From: an uncultured Porphyromonadaceae bacterium
GTDB lineage: Bacteria > Bacteroidota > Bacteroidia > Bacteroidales > Muribaculaceae
Direction: 5' to 3'
NCBI GenBank assembly: GCA_947176355.1
Contig: CAMWQY010000034.1
Span: 1 to 13,880 of the forward strand
DNA: 13,880 nucleotides
Part shown: piece after piece, positions 7,094 to 13,880 of the stretch
Layout of the letters: every line of letters begins with the position of its first letter
Position numbering within the stretch: the first letter of the stretch is position 1
Position numbers and translations under genes: made by a program
Notes under the pieces: generated by a model
The model's database searches: none
Told to the model about the DNA's origin: nothing
The model's input: only the letters and a program-made list of their open reading frames with translations

Positions 7094-8083
7094 TTAACGG
7101 CGGCGAATGACTACGTATAATATAACAGGTACGCCTATCAAGGGTGTTACGGCATTTATTGGAGCAATTCCGGCAGATGGGAGCACACTGATGATGCAGC
7201 ATAAAAGAGCCACTGCACTTCCGACGAGCATAGTGGCAGGCATAAGGACACGATGATTGTCTGTCCTCCATATCATGCGGGCAATATGAGGCACAGCCAA
7301 GCCAATAAAAGCTACGGGTCCGCAGAAAGCGGTAGTGACAGCTGTCAGAATACCAGTGGCAAGAAGAAGCAGATTGCGCACTGTCTTGATAGGAATGCCG
7401 AGACTTCGTGCATAATCATCCCCAAGCAGCAGGGCGTTAAGAGGTTTGACAAGTATTAAAGACAAGACAAGACCAATCACTACAATTATGGCAAATACGG
7501 GAAGCTGATTCAGACTGACACTATTGAAAGTTCCCATTCCCCACATTATGTAGCTCTGCACTCCATGTGCAGAAGCGCTATAGTTGAGCAAAGTGATGAT
7601 AGATGATGTCAGATATCCGATTAGCACACCGGTTATGATTAGCATCAGGTCGTTGCGTAATACTGTTGAGAGGAGTATAAGCAATCCCATTATCAAGATA
7701 CTTCCGGCAAAAGCTCCGATAATGATAGATACATATCCGGAAAAAGCAAGAGATCCGATAGTTACGGAACTTCCCATCAGCAACATCACCAAAGCCACGC
7801 CAAGATTTGCCCCCGAACTGATACCCAATATGGAAGGTCCGGCAAGTGGATTGCGAAACATCGTCTGCATCATTAATCCGGACACTGCGAGAGCAGCTCC
7901 TGCAAGTAGTGCAGTCATGGCTTGTGGAAATCGACTTCCAAGTATGATAAAATTGATGGCATCATCCTCTCCTTTTCTCAGTAAGGCATCAAGCACCTGT
8001 CCGGGCTCTATATGCACCGCTCCTATGAAAAGCGAGGCTATAAGAAGACAAATGACCGACAATATGATCCAGAAAAATTTCAC
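7094..8083 (-). CDS. btuC: Cobalamin ABC transporter permease (FecCD/BtuC family)
   Basis: Forms the inner-membrane channel for cobalamin together with BtuD. The 329-residue length and the run of about nine or ten hydrophobic segments fit the family. Visible landmarks are the early LGSRFPQAMTALLAGAALAVSGLMMQ and NPLAGPSILGISSGANLGV (about 48-94), and the late cytoplasmic loop GLAVPHIARMIWRTDNHRVLMP that contacts the ATPase. The start is a GTG at 8083: its GTGA overlaps the btuF stop by 4 nt, a sign of translational coupling. The stop is 4 nt before the btuD ATG. Substrate is inferred from the operon. Confidence 0.9.
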   Translation of the reverse strand: MKFFWIILSVICLLIASLFIGAVHIEPGQVLDALLRKGEDDAINFIILGSRFPQAMTALLAGAALAVSGLMMQTMFRNPLAGPSILGISSGANLGVALVMLLMGSSVTIGSLAFSGYVSIIIGAFAGSILIMGLLILLSTVLRNDLMLIITGVLIGYLTSSIITLLNYSASAHGVQSYIMWGMGTFNSVSLNQLPVFAIIVVIGLVLSLILVKPLNALLLGDDYARSLGIPIKTVRNLLLLATGILTAVTTAFCGPVAFIGLAVPHIARMIWRTDNHRVLMPATMLVGSAVALLCCIISVLPSAGIAPINAVTPLIGVPVILYVVIRRR

Positions 8084-9219
8084 TTTTGTATATTTTTATA
8101 ATAATGATGATTGCCTTCAAATTCTCCTAATTCCGGATGGAACATATTGACATATTCTGCTAAAATCCAATGAGGATGGAAAGCGGCATCTTCAAAATAT
8201 GTTGTTCCTTCAGTGTCGCATCCATAAATATTGCCAATTTTGTACGCTTTGAATTTGGAGTAAATCGGATTGTCTTTTGCAAGTTGAGATAATGTCACAG
8301 GAATGTCTTGTGAATACTTCAATATCCATACGTCAGCATCTTTTGCCTTGTATAATACCTCCTCCGGCGAAAGCTGAACGCTACCGGTAGTCTTGAAAGT
8401 ATCAAAAGGATTCTTCCCTCCGGCATCTTCTATTAGCACTCCGGTCGTGGAATAAGCTGCCGGAACTCCCCATGATTGTCCATAAATTAAATCGGTAAGT
8501 ACAATAGGACGATTTTTCACATCTTTTACCAAGGCTTTAGTCTCAAGGTAAGATTTTTCTGTAGCGTCAAATATGGAATCAGCTACATTTCCTTTGCCAT
8601 AGAGACGGCCAAAAAATTTCATCCACTCTGCCCTTGCCAATGGGGAAGATTCCATATAGTCAGTGCAATCGATGATTGGAATTCCTGTCTGTGCCACTTT
8701 ATTGTGGTCGTTTGAATTTTCAAAAGCAGAAAGCAAGATTGCATCGGGTTTAAGTTGCAAGATTTTTTCGATATTAGGAGCCATGCTTGTGCCGCAATCA
8801 GCTATTGTCCCTTCGTCGATTCGTCTGCGAATACTTGGCTTTCGAATATATTTTGTGTCGCATGCTCCAACTACAGCTTCGGAAGCCCCGAGTTCCTCAA
8901 TAAGACTATTATGCACCGATGTATATACGATAGATCTGCATAAAGGAGTACGCACTACGGTTCCTTTTGGAAGGTCGGCTGGAAGTTCACTGTCATGAGG
9001 GACGAGCAGAAACGTCTGTAAGTTCTTTGTCGTATCCCAAGGATTACGGAAATCAGCCTTTATGTAGTCACCATAGTCCACCATTGTGAGGTTGGTCACG
9101 TATTTTATAGGAATAGTGTCACCTTCAGGCATAGCATGGTTGCTGCCACCGTTCGCCCCGCAAGAGGCAAACAGTGGCAAGACCATTATCGGCAAAAAAT
9201 AAAGAAAAAATTTCATCAT
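8080..9219 (-). CDS. btuF: Cobalamin-binding ABC lipoprotein (BtuF-like)
   Basis: Captures the vitamin in the periplasm and hands it to BtuCD. The signal peptide ends in a lipobox LFASC with Cys20 (counting from the ATG at 9219), followed by GANGGSN. There are no acidic residues just after the cysteine, so it probably stays on the periplasmic side rather than being exported to the surface. The core has the type-III binding-protein pattern: TSVHNSLIEELGASEAVVGAC (100-120), then IEKILQLKPDAILLS (150-164) and PIIDCTDYMES. At 379 residues it is longer than enterobacterial BtuF (about 266), as Bacteroidales versions often are. The ATG at 9219 overlaps the btuG stop by one base (TGATG); a second ATG at 9216 and an upstream TTG at 9222 are alternatives. 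Confidence 0.88.
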   Translation of the reverse strand: MMKFFLYFLPIMVLPLFASCGANGGSNHAMPEGDTIPIKYVTNLTMVDYGDYIKADFRNPWDTTKNLQTFLLVPHDSELPADLPKGTVVRTPLCRSIVYTSVHNSLIEELGASEAVVGACDTKYIRKPSIRRRIDEGTIADCGTSMAPNIEKILQLKPDAILLSAFENSNDHNKVAQTGIPIIDCTDYMESSPLARAEWMKFFGRLYGKGNVADSIFDATEKSYLETKALVKDVKNRPIVLTDLIYGQSWGVPAAYSTTGVLIEDAGGKNPFDTFKTTGSVQLSPEEVLYKAKDADVWILKYSQDIPVTLSQLAKDNPIYSKFKAYKIGNIYGCDTEGTTYFEDAAFHPHWILAEYVNMFHPELGEFEGNHHYYKNIQK

Positions 9220-10298
9220 CAATTATAATTGAAGAAGACTGCACAAGGTCCGACTCCAACCTCGTAACGGTTGATAAGACTGCCATTAGAATTATAGACC
9301 TTGGCGTAGCCATCAGTAGAATAGCTGGCCACTCCGTTGTCCATTGAGTAAGAAGTCACTATGATATTGCCATTGACAGGATCTACTCCTAAGCAAGCAG
9401 GGCTTTCTACTCCATTGTCACTAAGCATTTTAGTCTTTGATCCCGATGCAATGTCGTATGTAAAGTAGGAGATCTCAGTAGCCTTGAAAGGAGCATTGAT
9501 ATAATAAAGCTTGTTGTCTTTGATATCCATGAGAGTGGCTTCGCACACTTCTGTGGAATTGTCATTGCTGTCAAGACGATATACCTTGGAAGGAATATCT
9601 CCGTAATTGCCTTTGCATAGCAAGAAAAGATCTGTGCCATTTGAAGCGAATTGACATGGGTTAAGACCTACTTCAAAAGTTTTCTCCACAGAGAAAGTTT
9701 TCAGATTTATTTTTGAAGCAGTTGTGCCATATCCATTTTTCCAGTTCATGCCATCCGAATTCGGCACATACAGAAAATCCCCTTTTATTGCCATAATCTC
9801 AGGGTTAGGACCAACTTTTACGCTCTTTTCGATAGAGAGTGAAAGGGTGTCAAGACGAGACACATACCCATTAAACATTGAGATGTATACCTTTCCGTCC
9901 TTAGCTACGAGAGCGCGAGGACTTTGACCTTCTGCATCAGATAGGGAAATCTGTTTTAATGATTTATAGCTACTCCGGTCAATTATCTCGATGACATTCG
10001 ATTCGTAGATGGCCAAATATATTTTGCTGCCATACACTACGGCTCCTTGCGGTGTAGCTCCAAGGCTGCGTCCATTTGCTCTCTGAAAGAGATTCTGTGA
10101 TGCAGATTTGGAAGAATAGTCAATGAGAGTGAGGCTGCCTTCAATCTGCTTGCCGTGATTACCTTGATTTAAGATAAAGATTCCTTCCGCTACCGTAGGT
10201 ACATCCGGATTTGGTAGGTTCGGTTCATCCTCTTTGCTACAGGAAGAGAAGCCTAATGTGAATGCTGTAAAAAGCATCAAAGATGTAATTTTTTTCAT
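9219..10298 (-). CDS. btuG: BtuG-type surface beta-propeller lipoprotein (YncE-like)
   Basis: In Bacteroides thetaiotaomicron BtuG is a seven-bladed propeller on the cell surface that binds cobalamin extremely tightly and caps BtuB. This 359-residue protein has a lipobox ending at Cys20 (LGFSSC) followed by SKEDEP, an acidic/Lys stretch like the Bacteroidetes lipoprotein export signal, so surface display is likely. A repeated blade motif of the form G-x-x-P-x-x-x-x is seen near residues 80 (GATPQGAVV), 124 (GQSPRALVA), 162 (VGPNPEIMAI), 210 (VGLNPCQFAS), 298 (ESPACLGV) and 347 (VGVGPCAVFF). It lies between btuB (70 nt upstream) and btuF (1-nt overlap), as expected for BtuG. The assignment rests on fold signs and operon position; cobalamin-contact residues were not checked. 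Confidence 0.85.
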   Translation of the reverse strand: MKKITSLMLFTAFTLGFSSCSKEDEPNLPNPDVPTVAEGIFILNQGNHGKQIEGSLTLIDYSSKSASQNLFQRANGRSLGATPQGAVVYGSKIYLAIYESNVIEIIDRSSYKSLKQISLSDAEGQSPRALVAKDGKVYISMFNGYVSRLDTLSLSIEKSVKVGPNPEIMAIKGDFLYVPNSDGMNWKNGYGTTASKINLKTFSVEKTFEVGLNPCQFASNGTDLFLLCKGNYGDIPSKVYRLDSNDNSTEVCEATLMDIKDNKLYYINAPFKATEISYFTYDIASGSKTKMLSDNGVESPACLGVDPVNGNIIVTSYSMDNGVASYSTDGYAKVYNSNGSLINRYEVGVGPCAVFFNYN

Positions 10299-10368
10299 TT
10301 TAATTCAAGTTTATAGTTCTATATTTATCCGTGTATTTCTGAAATATTTCTATAAAGTCGAAACACAT

Positions 10369-12351
10369 TCAATAAGTAAAAGCGAATGAAAATTTAAATT
10401 GCCTGCCCGGCATAGGATACCGTGCTACAATATAATATTGCTTATTAAAAATGTTTTGTATGTCAAATCTGAGGTCGATCGTATGCTTCTTAATTGGAAT
10501 AGATCTCCAAGCTGTCACTCCAAATTCCATGTAGCCGTCTATGCGTGTAGCCGGAAGGTTATTGTTGGTGGTGAAGCGTTCAGAAACGCCCGTACCGGAG
10601 AATGAGATGTTGACCCAAGGATTTTCGTAGCTCACTGCTGCTGATCCGGAATGCCGAGGAATATAGGCAACTTGCTTTTTCCATTCGCTCGATTCCGGAT
10701 TTGTGAGTGGCATTGCTCTTTGGAAGCTATAGTTGAAATTCAACGTTATATCATGTTTCTTTCCAACCGACATTGAGATTTCTGCAGCTGCATCCAATCC
10801 GTATGTGCGCACTTTGCCTAAGTTGACCATGCTCCATACAAACATATTGAAAGGTACAGCAACAATCATGTCGTGGATGTTATTTACATATCCATCAAGA
10901 GTGAAAGTCGCCGCCAACGGTAGATTTCCACTGATAGTATATGTTGCTCCTAAATTGAGCTGATCGATTGATTCTGGCAAGACGTCCAGACTACCGTAAT
11001 GGTCGAAATAAGCTTCATTGAATGTCGGCATTCTGAATATATTTTTGTATGAAGCTCTCAAATAAAGAAGTTGCGACGATATCGGACGGTAAGCGAGACT
11101 TATCGATGGAGAAAGTCGTCGGGCATCTTTGGCAGACGCTCCATTCTTTGCTCCGTTAAGATAAATGGAATATAGCAGGCGAGCCATCACCGTAAGGCTT
11201 TGGGTGCGAAACTTTGCGGTGGCAGATTGCAAAATGCTGTTACGGAATGGCTTGGAGTCTGTCGTCAAATTACTATTTAGATTATTATAGAAATAATCGA
11301 CGGAGTAGTCAAGATTCCAGTTGTATGTTGGGGTATAAAGGAGTGCCCACGATGTATAATACTCTCGTTGCCAATAATTTTGGTCGAGTATGCCTCCGGG
11401 ATATTTCCCGTTTTCGTCGTGATATTTCGAAACTGCATGATTGAATTTCAGAAGGCCATTGAGCATTAAGACATCAGAAAGCCTCGAACGCCAATGTACC
11501 TGCGCCATTGCATTGCTCTCGTGGAGACGTTCTTTGCTTACGTTATTGTAATAAATTACCGGCCCCGGGAGTTGACGGTTGCTATTATAATAATATGCTT
11601 TGGCTGAGATGGTATTCCCCGTATTGATCTTCCAGATAAAGTTGACTTCAGCATTGCCGCTGTTCATCCGGCTGTTGGTCCTTTTCTCATCAGTGATGAG
11701 TTCACCATTCCGGAGTTTAAACGGATAGTCGTTTTCAGCATGAGTAAACTCTCCAATTATATTGAATGCAGTCTTCTCAGATAGAGAGGTGCCAAAACGA
11801 AGAAAAGGATTATAGAAACCAAAAGAGCCAACACGCATTTTTATGCTGAGATCAGTTTTATTGATCACCGGCATTGTGGATATGCTCACTGTGGCAGCGG
11901 AAGCAGCTAAGCGTGCGGGAATGAAAATGTCTTCGTTGTCGCCAATGACCATGGATACATTCTTGACATTGTCGATCGAATATCGAGATAAGTCTATTTG
12001 TCCACTCTGCACATCGCTTAGCGGTGCTCCATCAAAAATTACACCTGTATGGCCCGCTCCGAATCCTCTGACAGACACAGTCTTCAAACCTCCGGCTCCA
12101 CCATAATCCCGAAGATTGACTCCTGGCATTCGAGTCAATGCGTCAGACACATCTCCAACACCGGTGCGAAGCATCTGCTTTTGATCTGTAATGCGTATAG
12201 GAGTAGTGCTCACTGCTTCTTTGGGTGCAGGAGCAGAAAATACATTCAGTTCGCTGAGGGTATGAGTCAATGTGTCGGCATTTTCTATGTCCGACGCTGA
12301 AATGGCTTTAGTAGCCAAAAATGCAAAAATCAACGCTATATGTCTTCTCAT
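10369..12351 (-). CDS. btuB: TonB-dependent cobalamin receptor
   Basis: Outer-membrane 22-stranded barrel with an N-terminal plug that imports cobalamin with TonB energy. It is 660 residues. Residues 1-19 are a signal peptide (MRRHIALIFAFLATKAISA). A TonB-box-like stretch SELNVFS lies at about 33-39. The plug follows, with ITDQKQMLRTGVGDVSDALTRMPGVNLRDYGG (54-85) and GGLKTVSVRGFGAGHTGVIFDG (87-108), and the barrel ends in the aromatic FAFTY needed for membrane insertion. There is no carboxypeptidase-like N-terminal domain, so it is not a SusC-type glycan receptor. Its ATG is 27 nt downstream of a cobalamin riboswitch, which fixes the substrate. First gene of btuB-btuG-btuF-btuC-btuD. Confidence 0.93.
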   Translation of the reverse strand: MRRHIALIFAFLATKAISASDIENADTLTHTLSELNVFSAPAPKEAVSTTPIRITDQKQMLRTGVGDVSDALTRMPGVNLRDYGGAGGLKTVSVRGFGAGHTGVIFDGAPLSDVQSGQIDLSRYSIDNVKNVSMVIGDNEDIFIPARLAASAATVSISTMPVINKTDLSIKMRVGSFGFYNPFLRFGTSLSEKTAFNIIGEFTHAENDYPFKLRNGELITDEKRTNSRMNSGNAEVNFIWKINTGNTISAKAYYYNSNRQLPGPVIYYNNVSKERLHESNAMAQVHWRSRLSDVLMLNGLLKFNHAVSKYHDENGKYPGGILDQNYWQREYYTSWALLYTPTYNWNLDYSVDYFYNNLNSNLTTDSKPFRNSILQSATAKFRTQSLTVMARLLYSIYLNGAKNGASAKDARRLSPSISLAYRPISSQLLYLRASYKNIFRMPTFNEAYFDHYGSLDVLPESIDQLNLGATYTISGNLPLAATFTLDGYVNNIHDMIVAVPFNMFVWSMVNLGKVRTYGLDAAAEISMSVGKKHDITLNFNYSFQRAMPLTNPESSEWKKQVAYIPRHSGSAAVSYENPWVNISFSGTGVSERFTTNNNLPATRIDGYMEFGVTAWRSIPIKKHTIDLRFDIQNIFNKQYYIVARYPMPGRQFKFSFAFTY

Positions 12352-12378
12352 CCTGGAAAGAAAAACATTAATAAAGCA

Positions 12379-12567
12379 TCAGGCAGGTCTTCGGACTTAT
12401 CTGCATATCTTATTGGAGCCTTCCCATGATGCCTGTCGCATCTCAGTGACATTTTGCCAATAAAATCCACGGCGAAATGCCGTGAACAGAAATACCGCAG
12501 CGGGACTGTCCGGGATTCTCACCCGTGTTCCCTTTTACTCCATGTCATTATTGACATGAACCAAATG
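12379..12567 (-). ncRNA. Cobalamin riboswitch (B12 element) upstream of btuB
   Basis: On the minus strand the leader carries the hallmark core: AAAAGGGAACACGGGTGAGA, ATCCCGGACAGTCCCGC, then GATGCGACAGGCATCATGGGAAGG and finally AGTCCGAAGACCTGCC (B12 box, at 12382-12397). Two extra hairpins are clear: CATGTCA/TGACATG (12541-12558) and CACGGC/GCCGTG (12467-12484). The 5' GCATTTGG can pair with CCAA and ATGC before the B12 box to close the core. No hairpin plus U-run is visible between the box and the btuB ATG 27-30 nt later, so binding probably blocks ribosome access rather than ending transcription. This is inferred; the ligand class (adenosyl- or methylcobalamin) was not determined. Confidence 0.95.
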
Positions 12568-12572
12568 CGACG

Positions 12573-12603
12573 CAAAATTACAAATTTTCTATGTAATTGC
12601 AAA
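12573..12603 (-). promoter_or_regulatory. Bacteroidetes-type promoter of the btu operon
   Basis: On the minus strand TTTG (12600-12603), a 19-nt spacer and TAATTTTG (12573-12580) match both consensus boxes. The expected start, near 12567-12570, is right at the 5' edge of the riboswitch, which supports the call. The -33 box is itself part of a second TAnnTTTG match (TAGTTTTG, 12600-12607) without a good upstream partner. Confidence 0.75.
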
Positions 12604-12612
12604 ACTAATATT

Positions 12613-12648
12613 AAAAAAAGTGAGAGATGATTTTTGTCTCTCACTTTT
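12613..12648 (-). terminator. Rho-independent terminator after the GH53 gene
   Basis: Two perfect 12-nt arms (12616-12627 and 12637-12648) with a 9-nt loop form a stem that reads AAAAGTGAGAGA on the minus strand, ending in a run of seven T before AATATTAG. It is about 30 nt downstream of the GH53 stop and just upstream of the btu promoter, so it separates the two transcription units. The A-run on the other side would allow some function on the plus strand too. Confidence 0.85.
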
Positions 12649-12679
12649 AAAAGCCGTTATTTTTATTTGTAATATATTA

Positions 12680-13880
12680 TCATTTAAGTATTTTTCGTCC
12701 ATCTGATGATATAAATAGACCATGATTCATAGTTGTGCCGGTCACTTCATTGCCTTGAATGTCATACCATTTGACATTTGAATCTTTTATCTTATAAATG
12801 GTATTGACACTATTGTTGTCTTTTGCAAAACTGCAGAGTGTAGTCAAAGCTGATGTTGCTTTTCCTGTCTGGCTGTCGAATAGTGGGGCGTTATACCACC
12901 CGCTGAGTGAAGTTCCAAAGGCATTATATTCCATCCACCACCACAGCAATCCAATCACTTGGTCATGTTTCAAAAGCATGTTTACCAAGTCTTTTGCAAA
13001 TTGATTCTGACCTTCATCTGAATATGGATAATCCACTTTTTCAGATGTCCCCGGCACTTCCCATTTGTATGAATACCCGGTTTCGACTACCATTATATCC
13101 TTATCCTTGAAATTTGCTTCCAAATCATTTATGGCTGTTTCGAGCTTACTCAAAGATCCATGGAAATAAGGATAATAACTGATGCCTATTATGTCATAAT
13201 CAACATTGAGATTTTTCATTTGATTGTAGAAATTCCGCTGCACGTTTGGTGCCGCTACTCTCTCAGTGTGGAGAATAATTTTAGCATCCGGACATACTTC
13301 ATGGCACGCAGCGATTGCATTCTTTAGCAAATCTCCCAGTCGCTTCCAGTTTTTGTCGCTGCCCATGAAAGTTTTCTTTAGACTACTTTCTGAATCGGTG
13401 TTTGATCCCCAAAGCATGCCATAGCTTATTTCATTTCCAGTCTGAATGAAATCGGGTATCACACCGGCATCTTTCAGCAAAGTCAAAGAATTTTTTGTAT
13501 AGTCATGCACAGCCTTGCAAAGCTCTTCATCATTTAGATTTTTCCATTGTTTAGGAGTCCATTGCTTTGCCGGGTCTGCCCAAGTGTCGGAATACATAAA
13601 GTCGAGCACAAGGTCAAACCCTTGATCTTTAATTCGTTTGCAAAGAGGGAGTACGGACTCAATTGTTTGGCAAGCATTTGGATCAGCATCTTTCCCTGAA
13701 TAATCTTCGGGATTGACAAAAACACGAACTCTCATTGCGTTCATACCCTCTTGCTTGCAGAAAGAGAGAACATCTGAAATAGGTTCACCTTCATGTGTCT
13801 TATATTTTGCGCCTGCTTCTTCGTAAAGAGGAAGCAGAGATATGTCTCCTCCTACGTATCGCTTTTCGGCATTGGTGGTC
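12680..13880 (-). CDS. GH53 endo-beta-1,4-galactanase, 5' end missing (cut by window edge)
   Basis: Cuts beta-1,4-galactan, the side chains of type I arabinogalactan and pectin. An internal ATG at 13744 is not the start: the frame stays open for 45 more codons to the edge and these encode the family's N-terminal strand (YVGGDISLLPLYEEAGAKY, then DVLSFCKQEG). In the visible 399 residues, the acid/base Glu150 is in TGNEISYGMLWG and the nucleophile Glu266 in VVETGYSY, the normal spacing. The barrel continues to GLLWWWMEYNAFG. The last ~45 residues (KWYDIQGNEVTG ... GLFISSDGRKILK) form a beta-rich tail like those of Prevotella and related Bacteroidales that resemble sorting domains. Signal peptide is outside the window. 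A terminator follows the stop. Confidence 0.93.
   Translation of the reverse strand, partial: TTNAEKRYVGGDISLLPLYEEAGAKYKTHEGEPISDVLSFCKQEGMNAMRVRVFVNPEDYSGKDADPNACQTIESVLPLCKRIKDQGFDLVLDFMYSDTWADPAKQWTPKQWKNLNDEELCKAVHDYTKNSLTLLKDAGVIPDFIQTGNEISYGMLWGSNTDSESSLKKTFMGSDKNWKRLGDLLKNAIAACHEVCPDAKIILHTERVAAPNVQRNFYNQMKNLNVDYDIIGISYYPYFHGSLSKLETAINDLEANFKDKDIMVVETGYSYKWEVPGTSEKVDYPYSDEGQNQFAKDLVNMLLKHDQVIGLLWWWMEYNAFGTSLSGWYNAPLFDSQTGKATSALTTLCSFAKDNNSVNTIYKIKDSNVKWYDIQGNEVTGTTMNHGLFISSDGRKILK

Noticed and set aside
7584..8150. Plus-strand open frame of 188 codons opposite btuC
   Set aside because: Shadow of a membrane protein gene; low-complexity Ser/Pro/Ile composition and no motif.
6100..9219. 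Ferric-siderophore or haem ABC transporter
   Set aside because: The family cannot exclude it, but the cobalamin riboswitch, btuB and the BtuG-type propeller in the same operon favour cobalamin.
10299..10368. Separate promoter for btuG in the 70-nt gap after btuB, and the small palindrome GAAATATTTC within it
   Set aside because: No TAnnTTTG with spaced TTTG on the minus strand; the palindrome is short and A/T-rich.
10369..12351. SusC-like glycan receptor paired with the nearby GH53
   Set aside because: No N-terminal carboxypeptidase-like domain, no susD partner, and a terminator separates it from the GH53 gene.

Overview
The window looks like a chromosomal piece of a gut Bacteroidales bacterium (Bacteroides, Prevotella or Muribaculaceae type; I cannot fix the genus). 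Signs of this are promoters of the Bacteroidetes form (TTTG, about 19-21 nt, TAnnTTTG), the lack of strong Shine-Dalgarno sequences, a cobalamin operon with a BtuG-type surface beta-propeller lipoprotein, GH95 and GH53 glycan-degrading enzymes, and a Bacteroidales-style C-terminal tail on the GH53 protein. All recognised genes except one acetyltransferase are on the minus strand.

Layout from right to left (direction of most transcription): (1) 12680-13880, the 3' part of a GH53 endo-beta-1,4-galactanase, start outside the window, followed by a rho-independent terminator (12613-12648). (2) 6100-12607, a vitamin B12 uptake operon: promoter, cobalamin riboswitch, btuB (TonB-dependent outer-membrane receptor), btuG (surface beta-propeller lipoprotein), btuF (binding lipoprotein), btuC (permease), btuD (ATPase with a long C-terminal extension). 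The last four genes touch or overlap. (3) 5638-6105, a plus-strand GNAT acetyltransferase whose end overlaps the end of btuD by 6 nt. (4) 5417-5637, a divergent intergenic region with the GH95 promoter and a perfect 15-bp inverted repeat. (5) 3008-5416, a secreted GH95 glycosidase (alpha-L-fucosidase family). (6) 1-2978, a promoter followed by rhaM, rhaB and rhaA (rhaA runs off the left edge): L-rhamnose mutarotase, rhamnulokinase and rhamnose isomerase.

How they work together: the riboswitch should lower btu expression when cobalamin is plentiful. BtuG would catch the vitamin at the cell surface and pass it to BtuB for TonB-driven import, after which BtuF delivers it to the BtuC/BtuD inner-membrane transporter. 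The sugar genes fit plant or host glycan use: GH53 cuts galactan side chains of pectin, GH95 releases a terminal 6-deoxysugar (or L-galactose), and RhaM/RhaA/RhaB convert L-rhamnose to rhamnulose-1-phosphate. Most of this is known biology. The parts that stand out are the inverted repeat between the divergent genes, the BtuD extension with unusual ATPase motifs, and a deoxysugar-releasing GH95 gene beside rhamnose rather than fucose genes. I saw no tRNA, rRNA, CRISPR array, insertion sequence or phage gene.
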